From positions 1,922,001 through 1,986,000 of the forward strand of contig NSGV01000001.1 of the NCBI GenBank assembly GCA_002300355.1: a DNA stretch of 64,000 nucleotides, given 5' to 3'. The notes below the pieces were generated by a model, which saw only the letters and a program-made list of their open reading frames with translations, was not told where the DNA came from and did no database searches. Each line of letters starts with the position of its first letter. Positions within the stretch are counted from its first letter, which is position 1. This document shows positions 15,099-22,518 of this stretch, piece by piece. The position numbers and the translations under genes were made by a program. The DNA is from Streptomyces sp. TLI_235. GTDB taxonomy: Bacteria; Actinomycetota; Actinomycetes; Streptomycetales; Streptomycetaceae.

Positions 15099-16340
15099 GT
15101 GCGGGTGGTGCCACGTCCTGGACAGGTGAAGTCGCCGGTGGCTGACCGGTTGTCGGATCGGATCGCATTGGGGGTGCTGACGCGGGCTTTCCCGCCCGAG
15201 TTGGTCGATGAGGTGGTCGCGGAGTGCGGGCGGGTCGAGCAGCGGCACCGGCTGCTTCCGGCGCGGGTGGTGGTCTACTTCGTGCTGGCGATGTGCCTGT
15301 TCTTCGGGCAGGGCTACGAGGAGGTGGCCCGGCTCCTGGTCCAGGGACTGGAGCACGAAGGGCGGTGGGCGAAGGCGTGGCGGGTGCCGACGACGGCGGC
15401 GATCGGCCGGGCCCGGCTGCGGCTGGGGCCGGAGCCGCTTCGGGCCCTGTTCGCCCGGGTCTGCCGCCCGGTGGCCGTTGCCCGGACCCAGGGCGCCTGG
15501 TACCGGAACTGGCGGCTGGTCGCAGTGGACGGCACCGTCTTCGACCTGCCGGACACGGCGGCGAACGCGGAGTTCTTCGGGCGGCCGGGCACGAGTCGTG
15601 GGCAGGGCCGCAGTGCATATCCGCAGGCCAGGGTGGCGGCGCTGGCCGAGTGCGGCACGCATACGCTGTTCGCGGCCGAAATCGGGCCGCTGTCCGTCCA
15701 CGAGACCGTCCTGGCCGAGAGACTGTTCCCCGCGCTGACCGAGGGCATGCTCCTGCTCGCCGACAGGGGGTTCTGCGGCCTGGACCTGTGGCGGGCCGCG
15801 AAGGCGGGCGGCGCCGATCTGCTGTGGCGGGTACGGAGCGTGGCCGTGCTGCCGGTCGTCGAGACGCTCGAGGACGGTTCCTACCTGTCGGAGATCGTCG
15901 CCGCCCGCGACCACTACCGCCGGGAGGATCCCGAGCGGGTGCGGGTCGTCGAGTACACACTCGGCGGCGACGGCACCGTCTACCGGCTGATCACCAGCAT
16001 CCTCGACCCGCTCGAGGCGCCGGCCGCGGAGCTCGCCGCCCTCTACGCCGAGCGGTGGGAGATCGAGAACACCCTCGACGAGATCAAGACCCATCAGGGC
16101 GGACCCCACCTCGTGCTCCGCTCGCAGCACCCGCGCGGCGTCGAACAGGAGATGTTCGCGTTCCTCCTGGTCCACCACGCCCTTCGCGACCTGATGCACC
16201 AAGCCGCACTGCGGGCCGGACACGACCCCGACCGAATCTCCTTCACCCGCACCCTTCGCATCGCCCGCCGCCACGTCACCGGCCAGGCGGCGCTTTCCCC
16301 CCTCCCGACTTGCCCGGGCCACAGCCCGGAGCATGCGTGA
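15099..16340 (+). CDS. IS4-family transposase, copy 1
   Basis: A 413-residue DDE transposase starting at GTG. An N-terminal IS4 domain (RIALGVLTRAFPPELVDEVV) is followed by the catalytic core: first Asp in LVAVDGTVFDLPDT, second in LLADRGFCGLDLW, and the IS4 YREK signature in YAERWEIENTLDEIKTH. The reading ends prematurely at 16340 (CPGHSPEHA). In related IS4 transposases the protein continues as AAFPPSRLARA and a basic tail; here that tail is in the +1 frame from about 16290. Compared with copy 2 it differs by Ala versus Asp in HQAALRAGHDPD. Confidence 0.88.
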   Translation: MRVVPRPGQVKSPVADRLSDRIALGVLTRAFPPELVDEVVAECGRVEQRHRLLPARVVVYFVLAMCLFFGQGYEEVARLLVQGLEHEGRWAKAWRVPTTAAIGRARLRLGPEPLRALFARVCRPVAVARTQGAWYRNWRLVAVDGTVFDLPDTAANAEFFGRPGTSRGQGRSAYPQARVAALAECGTHTLFAAEIGPLSVHETVLAERLFPALTEGMLLLADRGFCGLDLWRAAKAGGADLLWRVRSVAVLPVVETLEDGSYLSEIVAARDHYRREDPERVRVVEYTLGGDGTVYRLITSILDPLEAPAAELAALYAERWEIENTLDEIKTHQGGPHLVLRSQHPRGVEQEMFAFLLVHHALRDLMHQAALRAGHDPDRISFTRTLRIARRHVTGQAALSPLPTCPGHSPEHA

Positions 16341-16521
16341 GATCACCGAACGACTCCTGCCCACAAGGCGGTTGCGCTCCAACCCCCGCGTGGTCAAACG
16401 CAAGATGTCCAACTGGGCGCTCAAACGGACCGAACACCACAACCCGCCCCCACCCCACGCACCGACCGTGCACCTGGTCGCCCCTACAAAGGCCCACTCC
16501 AAACGCCACAAAGCAACCTAA
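16333..16521 (+). CDS. displaced C-terminal tail of IS4 transposase, copy 1
   Basis: Sixty-two residues beginning MREITERLLPTRRLRSNPRV, followed by VKRKMSNWALKRTEHHN. This basic tail is the normal C-terminus of the IS4 transposase group but lies one base ahead (+1) of the main frame. The open +1 frame can be followed back to GCG-GCG-CTT-TCC at about 16290, where sliding one base gives AAFPPSRL, the usual family sequence. Either a +1 ribosomal frameshift joins them or an inherited one-base insertion has broken the gene. Confidence 0.6.
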   Translation: MREITERLLPTRRLRSNPRVVKRKMSNWALKRTEHHNPPPPHAPTVHLVAPTKAHSKRHKAT

Positions 16522-16614
16522 ATCACCTGTATTGGCCCTAGGGCAGGTATCGGGTTGTGATCAGTTTGTGGGTTTCGCCCTCGCGGTCGCGCCTGATCCG
16601 ATAGATCCTGTTGT

Positions 16615-17112
16615 GTGACGCGAGTGCAACTGATCGATGCAGAGAGGGAGTTCATCAAGCCGTACCTGCCAATCGGTGAGTACGGCCCATACCCCGAGCG
16701 GCTGCGCCGTCAGTTCGAGGGCGTGATCTGGAGGTTTCGGACGGGCAGCCAGTGGCGGGAGATACCGCAGGAGTTCGGCGCCTGGTCGACCGTCCACAAC
16801 CGCTTCCGGCAGTGGAGGGACGCCCGGGTGTTCGAGGCCCTGCCGGAGGGCGCGATCGCAGAGGCCGCGAACCGGGGTGAGGTAGACCTGTCGCTGGTCA
16901 GCGTGGACTCCACCACCGTCCGGGCCCACCACGACGCCGCGGGCATGCACCTCGACCCCGCCATGCTCGCCGACCTGGAGAAGGCCGCCGAGGAGGCGGA
17001 GAAGGCCCGGCAAAAAGGGGCGGCGCGGAGGGACAAGGCGGACAGGACACCGCACACGACCCGGAACGGGACGAGCGGCGACGTGTCCGACGCCGACGCA
17101 AGCTCCGCCTGA
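16615..17112 (+). CDS. IS5-family transposase, frame A
   Basis: A 165-residue N-terminal part starting at GTG: helix-turn-helix region (RRQFEGVIWRFRTGSQWREI, FGAWSTVHNRFRQW) and the first catalytic aspartate (LSLVSVDSTTVRAHHDA). After about residue 135 (EKARQKGAA) the reading becomes unlike the family (TPHTTRNGTSGDVSDADA), while the expected sequence (DPERDERRRVRRRRKLRLK) continues in the -1 frame. So a full transposase needs a -1 frameshift near the CAAAAAGGGG run at about 17010. Confidence 0.82.
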   Translation: MTRVQLIDAEREFIKPYLPIGEYGPYPERLRRQFEGVIWRFRTGSQWREIPQEFGAWSTVHNRFRQWRDARVFEALPEGAIAEAANRGEVDLSLVSVDSTTVRAHHDAAGMHLDPAMLADLEKAAEEAEKARQKGAARRDKADRTPHTTRNGTSGDVSDADASSA

Positions 17113-17192
17113 AGGCCGCGCTGCTCGGCCGCTCCAGGGGCGGGCAGACCAGCAAGGTCCACGTCGCCGGCGAGCGCAGGTGCCGCCCGCTG

Positions 17193-17618
17193 GTGCTCGT
17201 TCTGACCGAGGGGCAGGCCGCCGACAGTCCGCAGTTCATCCCCGTGCTGGCGAAGGTCCGGGTCCGCGGGCCGGTCGGCCGTCCCCGCACCCGACCCGAC
17301 GCGGTCGCCGGGGACAAGGCCTACTCGTCCTGCGGAAACCGCGTCCACCTGCGTAAACGCGGCATCAAGGCCGTCATCCCGGAGAAGCGGGACCAGGCCG
17401 CCAACCGGAAGCGGAAAGGCTCGGCGGGCGGCCGGCCCGTCGGCCACGACGCCGAGCTCTACAGGGAGCGGAACACCGTCGAACGCCTGATCAACAGACT
17501 GAAGGCCTGGCGGGGCATCGCCACCCAGTTCGACAAGACACCAGAGAGCTACCTTGCAGGCCTCCACCTGCGCGGCGCAATGATCTGGATCAAAGACCTC
17601 ACCAAGACCACCCCGTGA
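17193..17618 (+). CDS. IS5-family transposase, frame B
   Basis: C-terminal half of the transposase. The listed GTG start gives LVLTEGQAADSPQFIPVLAK, but the frame is open back to about 17013 and includes LKAALLGRSRGGQTSKVHVA, so it is most likely expressed as an extension of frame A. It carries the second Asp (DAVAGDKAYSSCGNR) and the final Glu region (YRERNTVERLINRLKAWRGI). Confidence 0.82.
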   Translation: MLVLTEGQAADSPQFIPVLAKVRVRGPVGRPRTRPDAVAGDKAYSSCGNRVHLRKRGIKAVIPEKRDQAANRKRKGSAGGRPVGHDAELYRERNTVERLINRLKAWRGIATQFDKTPESYLAGLHLRGAMIWIKDLTKTTP

Positions 17619-17657
17619 TCACGACCGAATACGCTCCCTAGGCGCAATACAGGTGAT

Positions 17658-17846
17658 TTAGGTTGCTTTGTGGCGTTTGGAGTGGGCCTTTGTAGGGGCG
17701 ACCAGGTGCACGGTCGGTGCGTGGGGTGGGGGCGGGTTGTGGTGTTCGGTCCGTTTGAGCGCCCAGTTGGACATCTTGCGTTTGACCACGCGGGGGTTGG
17801 AGCGCAACCGCCTTGTGGGCAGGAGTCGTTCGGTGATCTCACGCAT
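17658..17846 (-). CDS. displaced C-terminal tail of IS4 transposase, copy 2
   Basis: Same 62-residue basic tail as in copy 1 and again in the +1 frame relative to the main reading. Since both copies share the same frame arrangement, the frame change is a property of the element and not a local sequencing error. Confidence 0.6.
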   Translation of the reverse strand: MREITERLLPTRRLRSNPRVVKRKMSNWALKRTEHHNPPPPHAPTVHLVAPTKAHSKRHKAT

Positions 17847-19080
17847 GCTCCGGGCTGTGGCCCGGGCAAGTCGGGAGGGGGGAAAGCGCCGCCTGGCCGG
17901 TGACGTGGCGGCGGGCGATGCGAAGGGTGCGGGTGAAGGAGATTCGGTCGGGGTCGTGTCCGTCCCGCAGTGCGGCTTGGTGCATCAGGTCGCGCAGGGC
18001 GTGGTGGACCAGGAGGAACGCGAACATCTCCTGTTCGACGCCGCGCGGGTGCTGCGAGCGGAGCACGAGGTGGGGTCCGCCCTGATGGGTCTTGATCTCG
18101 TCGAGGGTGTTCTCGATCTCCCACCGCTCGGCGTAGAGGGCGGCGAGCTCCGCGGCCGGCGCCTCGAGCGGGTCGAGGATGCTGGTGATCAGCCGGTAGA
18201 CGGTGCCGTCGCCGCCGAGTGTGTACTCGACGACCCGCACCCGCTCGGGATCCTCCCGGCGGTAGTGGTCGCGGGCGGCGACGATCTCCGACAGGTAGGA
18301 ACCGTCCTCGAGCGTCTCGACGACCGGCAGCACGGCCACGCTCCGTACCCGCCACAGCAGATCGGCGCCGCCCGCCTTCGCGGCCCGCCACAGGTCCAGG
18401 CCGCAGAACCCCCTGTCGGCGAGCAGGAGCATGCCCTCGGTCAGCGCGGGGAACAGTCTCTCGGCCAGGACGGTCTCGTGGACGGACAGCGGCCCGATTT
18501 CGGCCGCGAACAGCGTATGCGTGCCGCACTCGGCCAGCGCCGCCACCCTGGCCTGCGGATATGCACTGCGGCCCTGCCCACGACTCGTGCCCGGCCGCCC
18601 GAAGAACTCCGCGTTCGCCGCCGTGTCCGGCAGGTCGAAGACGGTGCCGTCCACTGCGACCAGCCGCCAGTTCCGGTACCAGGCGCCCTGGGTCCGGGCA
18701 ACGGCCACCGGGCGGCAGACCCGGGCGAACAGGGCCCGAAGCGGCTCCGGCCCCAGCCGCAGCCGGGCCCGGCCGATCGCCGCCGTCGTCGGCACCCGCC
18801 ACGCCTTCGCCCACCGCCCTTCGTGCTCCAGTCCCTGGACCAGGAGCCGGGCCACCTCCTCGTAGCCCTGCCCGAAGAACAGGCACATCGCCAGCACGAA
18901 GTAGACCACCACCCGCGCCGGAAGCAGCCGGTGCCGCTGCTCGACCCGCCCGCACTCCGCGACCACCTCATCGACCAACTCGGGCGGGAAAGCCCGCGTC
19001 AGCACCCCCAATGCGATCCGATCCGACAACCGGTCAGCCACCGGCGACTTCACCTGTCCAGGACGTGGCACCACCCGCAC
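17839..19080 (-). CDS. IS4-family transposase, copy 2
   Basis: 413 residues, the same as copy 1 apart from Asp for Ala in HQAALRDGHDPD. All core motifs (VDGTVFDLPDT, LLADRGFCGL, YAERWEIENTLDEIKTH) are present. The two nearly identical copies in inverted orientation could recombine to invert the IS5 element between them or mobilise it as a composite unit. Confidence 0.88.
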   Translation of the reverse strand: MRVVPRPGQVKSPVADRLSDRIALGVLTRAFPPELVDEVVAECGRVEQRHRLLPARVVVYFVLAMCLFFGQGYEEVARLLVQGLEHEGRWAKAWRVPTTAAIGRARLRLGPEPLRALFARVCRPVAVARTQGAWYRNWRLVAVDGTVFDLPDTAANAEFFGRPGTSRGQGRSAYPQARVAALAECGTHTLFAAEIGPLSVHETVLAERLFPALTEGMLLLADRGFCGLDLWRAAKAGGADLLWRVRSVAVLPVVETLEDGSYLSEIVAARDHYRREDPERVRVVEYTLGGDGTVYRLITSILDPLEAPAAELAALYAERWEIENTLDEIKTHQGGPHLVLRSQHPRGVEQEMFAFLLVHHALRDLMHQAALRDGHDPDRISFTRTLRIARRHVTGQAALSPLPTCPGHSPEHA

Positions 19081-19116
19081 AACGATCCAGACCCACCAAA
19101 GTCACCGGTATTGGCC

Positions 19117-20373
19117 CTAGGCGGGGTAGCGGCAGGCGGTCCGTGCGGCAGTGCTCCGGTCGCCCTCGCCCAGCGACAGCGGCCGCGCCTGGGTGGGAGC
19201 CGCAGGGGGAAGGGTCAGCGCGTCCAGCACATCGGTGGGGCCATCCCCACCCAGGCAGGCGACGGCGACCAGCTGGATCGGGCCCTGATCAGCCGTTGGC
19301 TTCGCGATCCGCCAGGGGAGCACAAATCCGTCGACGCCGACGCCGATCAGGCCGAGCTGGTGCCAGCGCGGCACGGGCACGGCTTGGCCGCTGTCGGAGA
19401 AGTACCCGGCGAACCCCACGATGCCGAGGTGGGAACCGCTGGCGCGCAGTTCCACGGCCTTGGGGTCGGAGGGTTGTGGCGCGACCGCCAGGGAGATCGA
19501 CGATGGAGCCGGGAACTCACCCGGGCAGCGGTCCGGCCTCAACTCCCACGGCGGATTTCCGTGCACCACCGCCGACGAGACCACCCCGCCGCTGCCCAGT
19601 TTGAACCAGCGCACATCGGGAGTCCCGGCCGTCACGTCCACCTCGACGTCACCGATGCAGAAGCCGACGAACTGGACCCTGCACCCGGGCGGGATCTGGT
19701 CGATCACCGGTGCGCTGCGGGTGGCGCTGCTGCGGACCCGGGTGCTCCCGCTGTAGGTCATGCCCTGGAAGGTGTTCCCGCCGGCCGGGCCGACCGGACA
19801 GCCGGATCCGGAGACCGTGTGTGTGTCGCCGGACCCGCGCTTGAGACCCACGAGCAGGCCGGTCAGCACCAGCGCCAGGGCGACGGCCATGACGGGCAGC
19901 CACGCCCGCGACCGCCACAGGCGCCGATGCGGTGCTCCCGGCTCCTCGCCGTCGACCGGCTCGGGCTCGAAGCTCTGTTTCTGGAACGCGTCCACCACCG
20001 GGGCTCGGTTCTCGGCGTCCGCCTGCGTCGGCTCGACTACCTCCGAGACGGTCAGTGCGACCTGCACACTCGACGGCCGGACCCGCGCGTCGGCTCCGGT
20101 GCTGCCGGCGAGCCGACGGTCGAGTGCGTACCAGTGCCTCTCCCAAAGCTTGACATCGCCACTGCAGGCGCCGACATACGCCAGCGTCACGTCCAGTGTG
20201 GGCCTGCGCACGCCGCCGGCGGCGTCGCTCAGCGTCGTGGCACTGAAGCCTGCGGTAGCTGCGAGTGCCCGATAAGTCGGGTTCCCGGCCGCCTGCCGCA
20301 GACACCTCAGCTCGTAGGCGAACGCCTGCAGTGGGCCGTCATCGGGGTCGAGCGGTCGTAGCCTACGGGGCAA
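19117..20373 (-). CDS. HTH (XRE-like) membrane protein, C-terminus set by IS insertion
   Basis: A 418-residue protein starting at TTG 20373, chosen for the AAGGGGAG site five bases upstream. The N-terminal XRE-like helix-turn-helix (LRCLRQAAGNPTYRALAATA, FSATTLSDAAGG) is followed by an acidic linker, basic residues and one membrane span (AWLPVMAVALALVLTGLLVG). The outer domain of about 230 residues contains three short tracts reminiscent of SH3-like or carbohydrate-binding beta folds. This DNA-binding, one-pass architecture is common in Streptomyces, but its job is unknown. The TAG stop is the CTAG at the IS4 junction, so the original C-terminus may have been longer. Confidence 0.78.
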   Translation of the reverse strand: MPRRLRPLDPDDGPLQAFAYELRCLRQAAGNPTYRALAATAGFSATTLSDAAGGVRRPTLDVTLAYVGACSGDVKLWERHWYALDRRLAGSTGADARVRPSSVQVALTVSEVVEPTQADAENRAPVVDAFQKQSFEPEPVDGEEPGAPHRRLWRSRAWLPVMAVALALVLTGLLVGLKRGSGDTHTVSGSGCPVGPAGGNTFQGMTYSGSTRVRSSATRSAPVIDQIPPGCRVQFVGFCIGDVEVDVTAGTPDVRWFKLGSGGVVSSAVVHGNPPWELRPDRCPGEFPAPSSISLAVAPQPSDPKAVELRASGSHLGIVGFAGYFSDSGQAVPVPRWHQLGLIGVGVDGFVLPWRIAKPTADQGPIQLVAVACLGGDGPTDVLDALTLPPAAPTQARPLSLGEGDRSTAARTACRYPA

Positions 20374-20504
20374 CGGACTCCCCTTCGCCGCCCACGGTTG
20401 GTACCGACATCCCCGGATTCCCCCTCAGCTCTGTTGCCGTCAGCCATAGCCGGTCTCGCTGCCACGAACCCCGGCCCCACTGCTGACCTGCGGCAATATG
20501 TAAC

Positions 20505-20518
20505 GCGCACCAGCTGAC
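20505..20518 (+). promoter_or_regulatory. 14-bp motif GCGCACCAGCTGAC, copy 1
   Basis: Located about 130 bases upstream of the HTH gene and repeated exactly at 21189-21202, upstream of the truncated GntR gene. A shared operator for an element-encoded regulator is a possibility. Confidence 0.4.
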
Positions 20519-21188
20519 TGATCATCACATTGTTGCACAGGGGGTGGGTGTCCTTCACTGGAGATACACAGGGCGCTGCCCCGGGAGCAGAGGCATCCCG
20601 GGGCAGCGCCCTGTGTGTCGCGGAGGTGTCCGGCGGGTAGGGCCGATCAGGTGTAGCACTAGTAGCGGTTGCCGGTCCCGTGGGAGGTGCCGGTGTCCCA
20701 GGTGGCGTTGCCGCTGCTGTTATTGAAAGCTCTATCCGTATCGGGAACTCTTCCTGCAGGCTGGGACCATAATCCCTCTTTCCTTGCCCTGCAGAATCTT
20801 TGCCAATTCTTGAGTATCCTTGGCCCCCGATATTTGAGTGATAGCGCTCCGTCTCCGCGCCGGGGTCTCCGCCCGACTGCAACGCCCAGCTTCCGGTGAT
20901 ACGTCCTTCTCCGCTGTGCAGGGTGAAGTAGTACCTGGCTGTCTACGCCCTGCCCTTGCGAACGCGGCAGGCGGCGGCAGAGCCCTGGCACGGGACGGTG
21001 AGGCGAGGCGTGCGCGCGCCGGAGGGGCCGGCGCCGCCGCGCCGCAGGCGGCTGCGGCATACCCGAGCAGAGCGGGACTGCTCCCTGCTGTTCAGGAACC
21101 GATCGACGTAATGTGTCTTCCCGCGGGCTCAGCCCGCGCTGACCATGGCGAGGCGCCTTGATGGACAGCGAAAGTTGTAGCAACAGAA
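20519..21188. other. stretch without a confident gene; contains an AT-richer patch
   Basis: Between the HTH gene and the GntR fragment. At 20690-20840 the base composition is clearly less GC-rich than its surroundings. On the minus strand a frame ends AFNNSSGNATWDTGTSHGTG plus NRY at a TAG (20659), 43 bases before a strong hairpin. Another frame reads DTQELAKILQGKERGIMVPA. Neither can be given a convincing start or family, so I do not call a CDS. Confidence 0.4.
20566..20616 (-). terminator. strong hairpin
   Basis: Perfect 20-bp arms, ACACAGGGCGCTGCCCCGGG (20566-20585) and its complement (20597-20616), with an 11-base loop. It lies just downstream, on the minus strand, of the possible short gene ending at 20659, and would also insulate the HTH gene from upstream transcription. 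Confidence 0.75.
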
Positions 21189-21202
21189 GCGCACCAGCTG
21201 AC
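21189..21202 (+). promoter_or_regulatory. 14-bp motif GCGCACCAGCTGAC, copy 2
   Basis: Exact repeat of the motif at 20505-20518, here about 90 bases upstream of the GntR start codon. It could be an autoregulatory operator. Confidence 0.4.
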
Positions 21203-21292
21203 GTCAGCCATACTGGGCCGTGCCCTCCGTGAAGCCGCCAACTGCGGCATCCTTCCTATCAGCCGGAGAGCGCGGAACGGAGGGGAACGCTA

Positions 21293-21448
21293 GTGACTGG
21301 ACGGAGTCAGCGCGGCACCTATCTGGCCATCGCCGATGCCCTGCGGTTCGAGATCAATCAGGGGCCCGGGCCATCAACCCTGCCTTCCGAGGCTGAGTTG
21401 ATGGCCCGCTTCGGCGGAGGAATTGTCAAATCCTGTGGACTGACCTGA
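21293..21448 (+). pseudogene. GntR-family regulator, truncated by IS256-type unit
   Basis: A GTG start after GGAGGGG gives GTYLAIADALRFEINQG, then LPSEAELMARFG: the first two helices of a GntR-type winged helix. The family continues VSRxTVRRAL, but here the sequence turns into the inverted repeat of the IS256-type unit (from 21414) and stops at a TGA. The recognition helix and effector domain are gone. GntR regulators of the KorSA type are standard in pSAM2-like elements. Confidence 0.75.
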
Positions 21449-21467
21449 CAGCCCAATGGCCGGTCGA

Positions 21468-22451
21468 TCAAGCAAGCGGCTTGCGGTAACGGACGTACTC
21501 GTTCTGCCGCCGGAACCCCACACTGTCGTAAAGGTCGTAGGACCGGTGCGGATTTGCCGTGCCCGTGAACAGCCGAGCGGTCGTTGCACCCTGCTCGCGA
21601 AGGCTCCGCAGCCCGTCCAGCAACAGGACCCGGCCGATGCCGAGGCGTCGCTGGTCCGTCCGGACACTCAGCTCTTCCACCTCGCCCACGGTGTGGTCGT
21701 GACGGCGGATGGAGCAGAGGGCGACGCCGACCATGTCCTGCCCGTTCCAGGCGGCCCTCCAGCATGCCGGGTCGGCGGTGTCGACGAAGTCCTGGAAAGG
21801 CCATCTCTCAGTGAAGCCGGTGTCCGCGTACGAATCGACGACCGTCCTCCAGGCTGCACGATAGTGGCTTGTCCCGATCGGCCCTGTCCGTATCCCGGCT
21901 GGCAGCTCGCTGCCCGGCTCGGGCACCTGCTGCAGATCGCCCAGCTCCAGCTCGACCAGGCTGAAGACACGTCGGTAGCCGGCTGCGCGCAGAAGTGCCG
22001 TGGCGTCCTGCTCGGAGGCCATGGCGTTCGCGCCGATCACTGCCGCCCGCGCCGTTCCATGCTGTTTGACGAGCTGACGGATCCGCTCTTCGGCCCAGCT
22101 CAGCATGGCTGAGCCGATGCCCTGGCCGCGATGCTCAGGCAAGAGGTAGCCGCGGTGCAGGTACAGCCACGTATCGTCCCGCTCTTGCCACCACCGGATC
22201 GTCGAGTAGCCGACGACGCTCCCGTCGAGCACCACCAGGATCTGGTTCTTGGACGGCTCCTCCAACTTGGCAGAAGCTTCGGCGATCTCGGCCGCTGTCG
22301 GGAGCCCTTCCACAACCGAATGGACATCGACCCGGTCCCGTTCAACACACCCCAGCCGCACCGCGGCCATGGCGCCGTGGTCTTCGTCGCCGCGATACGG
22401 CCGGAACCCGAAGCCGACCGGAAGGTCCTGTCCTGCCGTGCCATCCAACAT
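21468..22451 (-). CDS. tandem GNAT acetyltransferase
   Basis: A 327-residue protein with two GNAT folds. The N-terminal domain carries LVVLDGSVVGYSTIRWW and the acetyl-CoA motif LPEHRGQGIGSAMLSW. The C-terminal domain carries VGVALCSI, VRTDQRRLGIGRVLLLDGL and ARLFTGTANPHRSYDLYDSV. Tandem GNAT proteins include mycothiol synthase-like and antibiotic N-acetyltransferases, but the substrate cannot be told here. Its stop codon is only 28 bases from the inverted repeat of the IS256-type unit and its start is 67 bases from the transposase stop, so it looks like a passenger gene. The ribosome site is weak. Confidence 0.85.
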   Translation of the reverse strand: MLDGTAGQDLPVGFGFRPYRGDEDHGAMAAVRLGCVERDRVDVHSVVEGLPTAAEIAEASAKLEEPSKNQILVVLDGSVVGYSTIRWWQERDDTWLYLHRGYLLPEHRGQGIGSAMLSWAEERIRQLVKQHGTARAAVIGANAMASEQDATALLRAAGYRRVFSLVELELGDLQQVPEPGSELPAGIRTGPIGTSHYRAAWRTVVDSYADTGFTERWPFQDFVDTADPACWRAAWNGQDMVGVALCSIRRHDHTVGEVEELSVRTDQRRLGIGRVLLLDGLRSLREQGATTARLFTGTANPHRSYDLYDSVGFRRQNEYVRYRKPLA

Positions 22452-22518
22452 GACCGGATGTTCTCGAACTTCGAGGCAGGTCCGCCACCCTATTCACGCC
22501 GCGGTCGTCTGCGGCCGT

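Larger units (their letters stand above)
15063..16537 (+). mobile_element. IS4-family insertion sequence, copy 1
   Basis: A 1475-bp element bounded by GGCCAATACCGGTGACTT on the left and the inverted AAATCACCTGTATTGGCC on the right. CTAG flanks it on both sides (15059-15062, 16538-16541). It carries one transposase frame and a displaced C-terminal tail. A second copy of the same length lies inverted at 17642-19116. Confidence 0.88.
16542..17637 (+). mobile_element. IS5-family insertion sequence
   Basis: A 1096-bp element between the two IS4 copies. Imperfect terminal inverted repeats: left GGCAGGTATCGGGTTGTGAT, right (inverted) GGAGCGTATTCGGTCGTGAT. CTAG borders both ends (16538-16541 and 17638-17641). 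It encodes a two-frame transposase. Confidence 0.85.
17642..19116 (-). mobile_element. IS4-family insertion sequence, copy 2 (inverted)
   Basis: Same length (1475 bp) as copy 1 and in opposite orientation. CTAG flanks both ends (17638-17641 and 19117-19120). The left terminal repeat reads GCGCAATACAGG where copy 1 has GGCCAATACAGG. The TAG stop of the neighbouring HTH gene is formed by the right-hand CTAG. Confidence 0.88.

Noticed and set aside
14667..16511. 614-residue minus-strand frame over IS4 copy 1
   Set aside because: Antisense shadow of the transposase, Arg/Pro/Glu-rich and without motifs. The identical shadow appears over copy 2.
17668..20361. 897-residue open frame on the plus strand
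   Set aside because: It lies opposite the IS4 transposase copy 2 and the HTH gene, both supported by motifs. It is a shadow.
20838..21161. 107-residue plus-strand frame
   Set aside because: No ribosome site and an Ala/Gly/Arg-rich sequence without motif; treated as non-coding.
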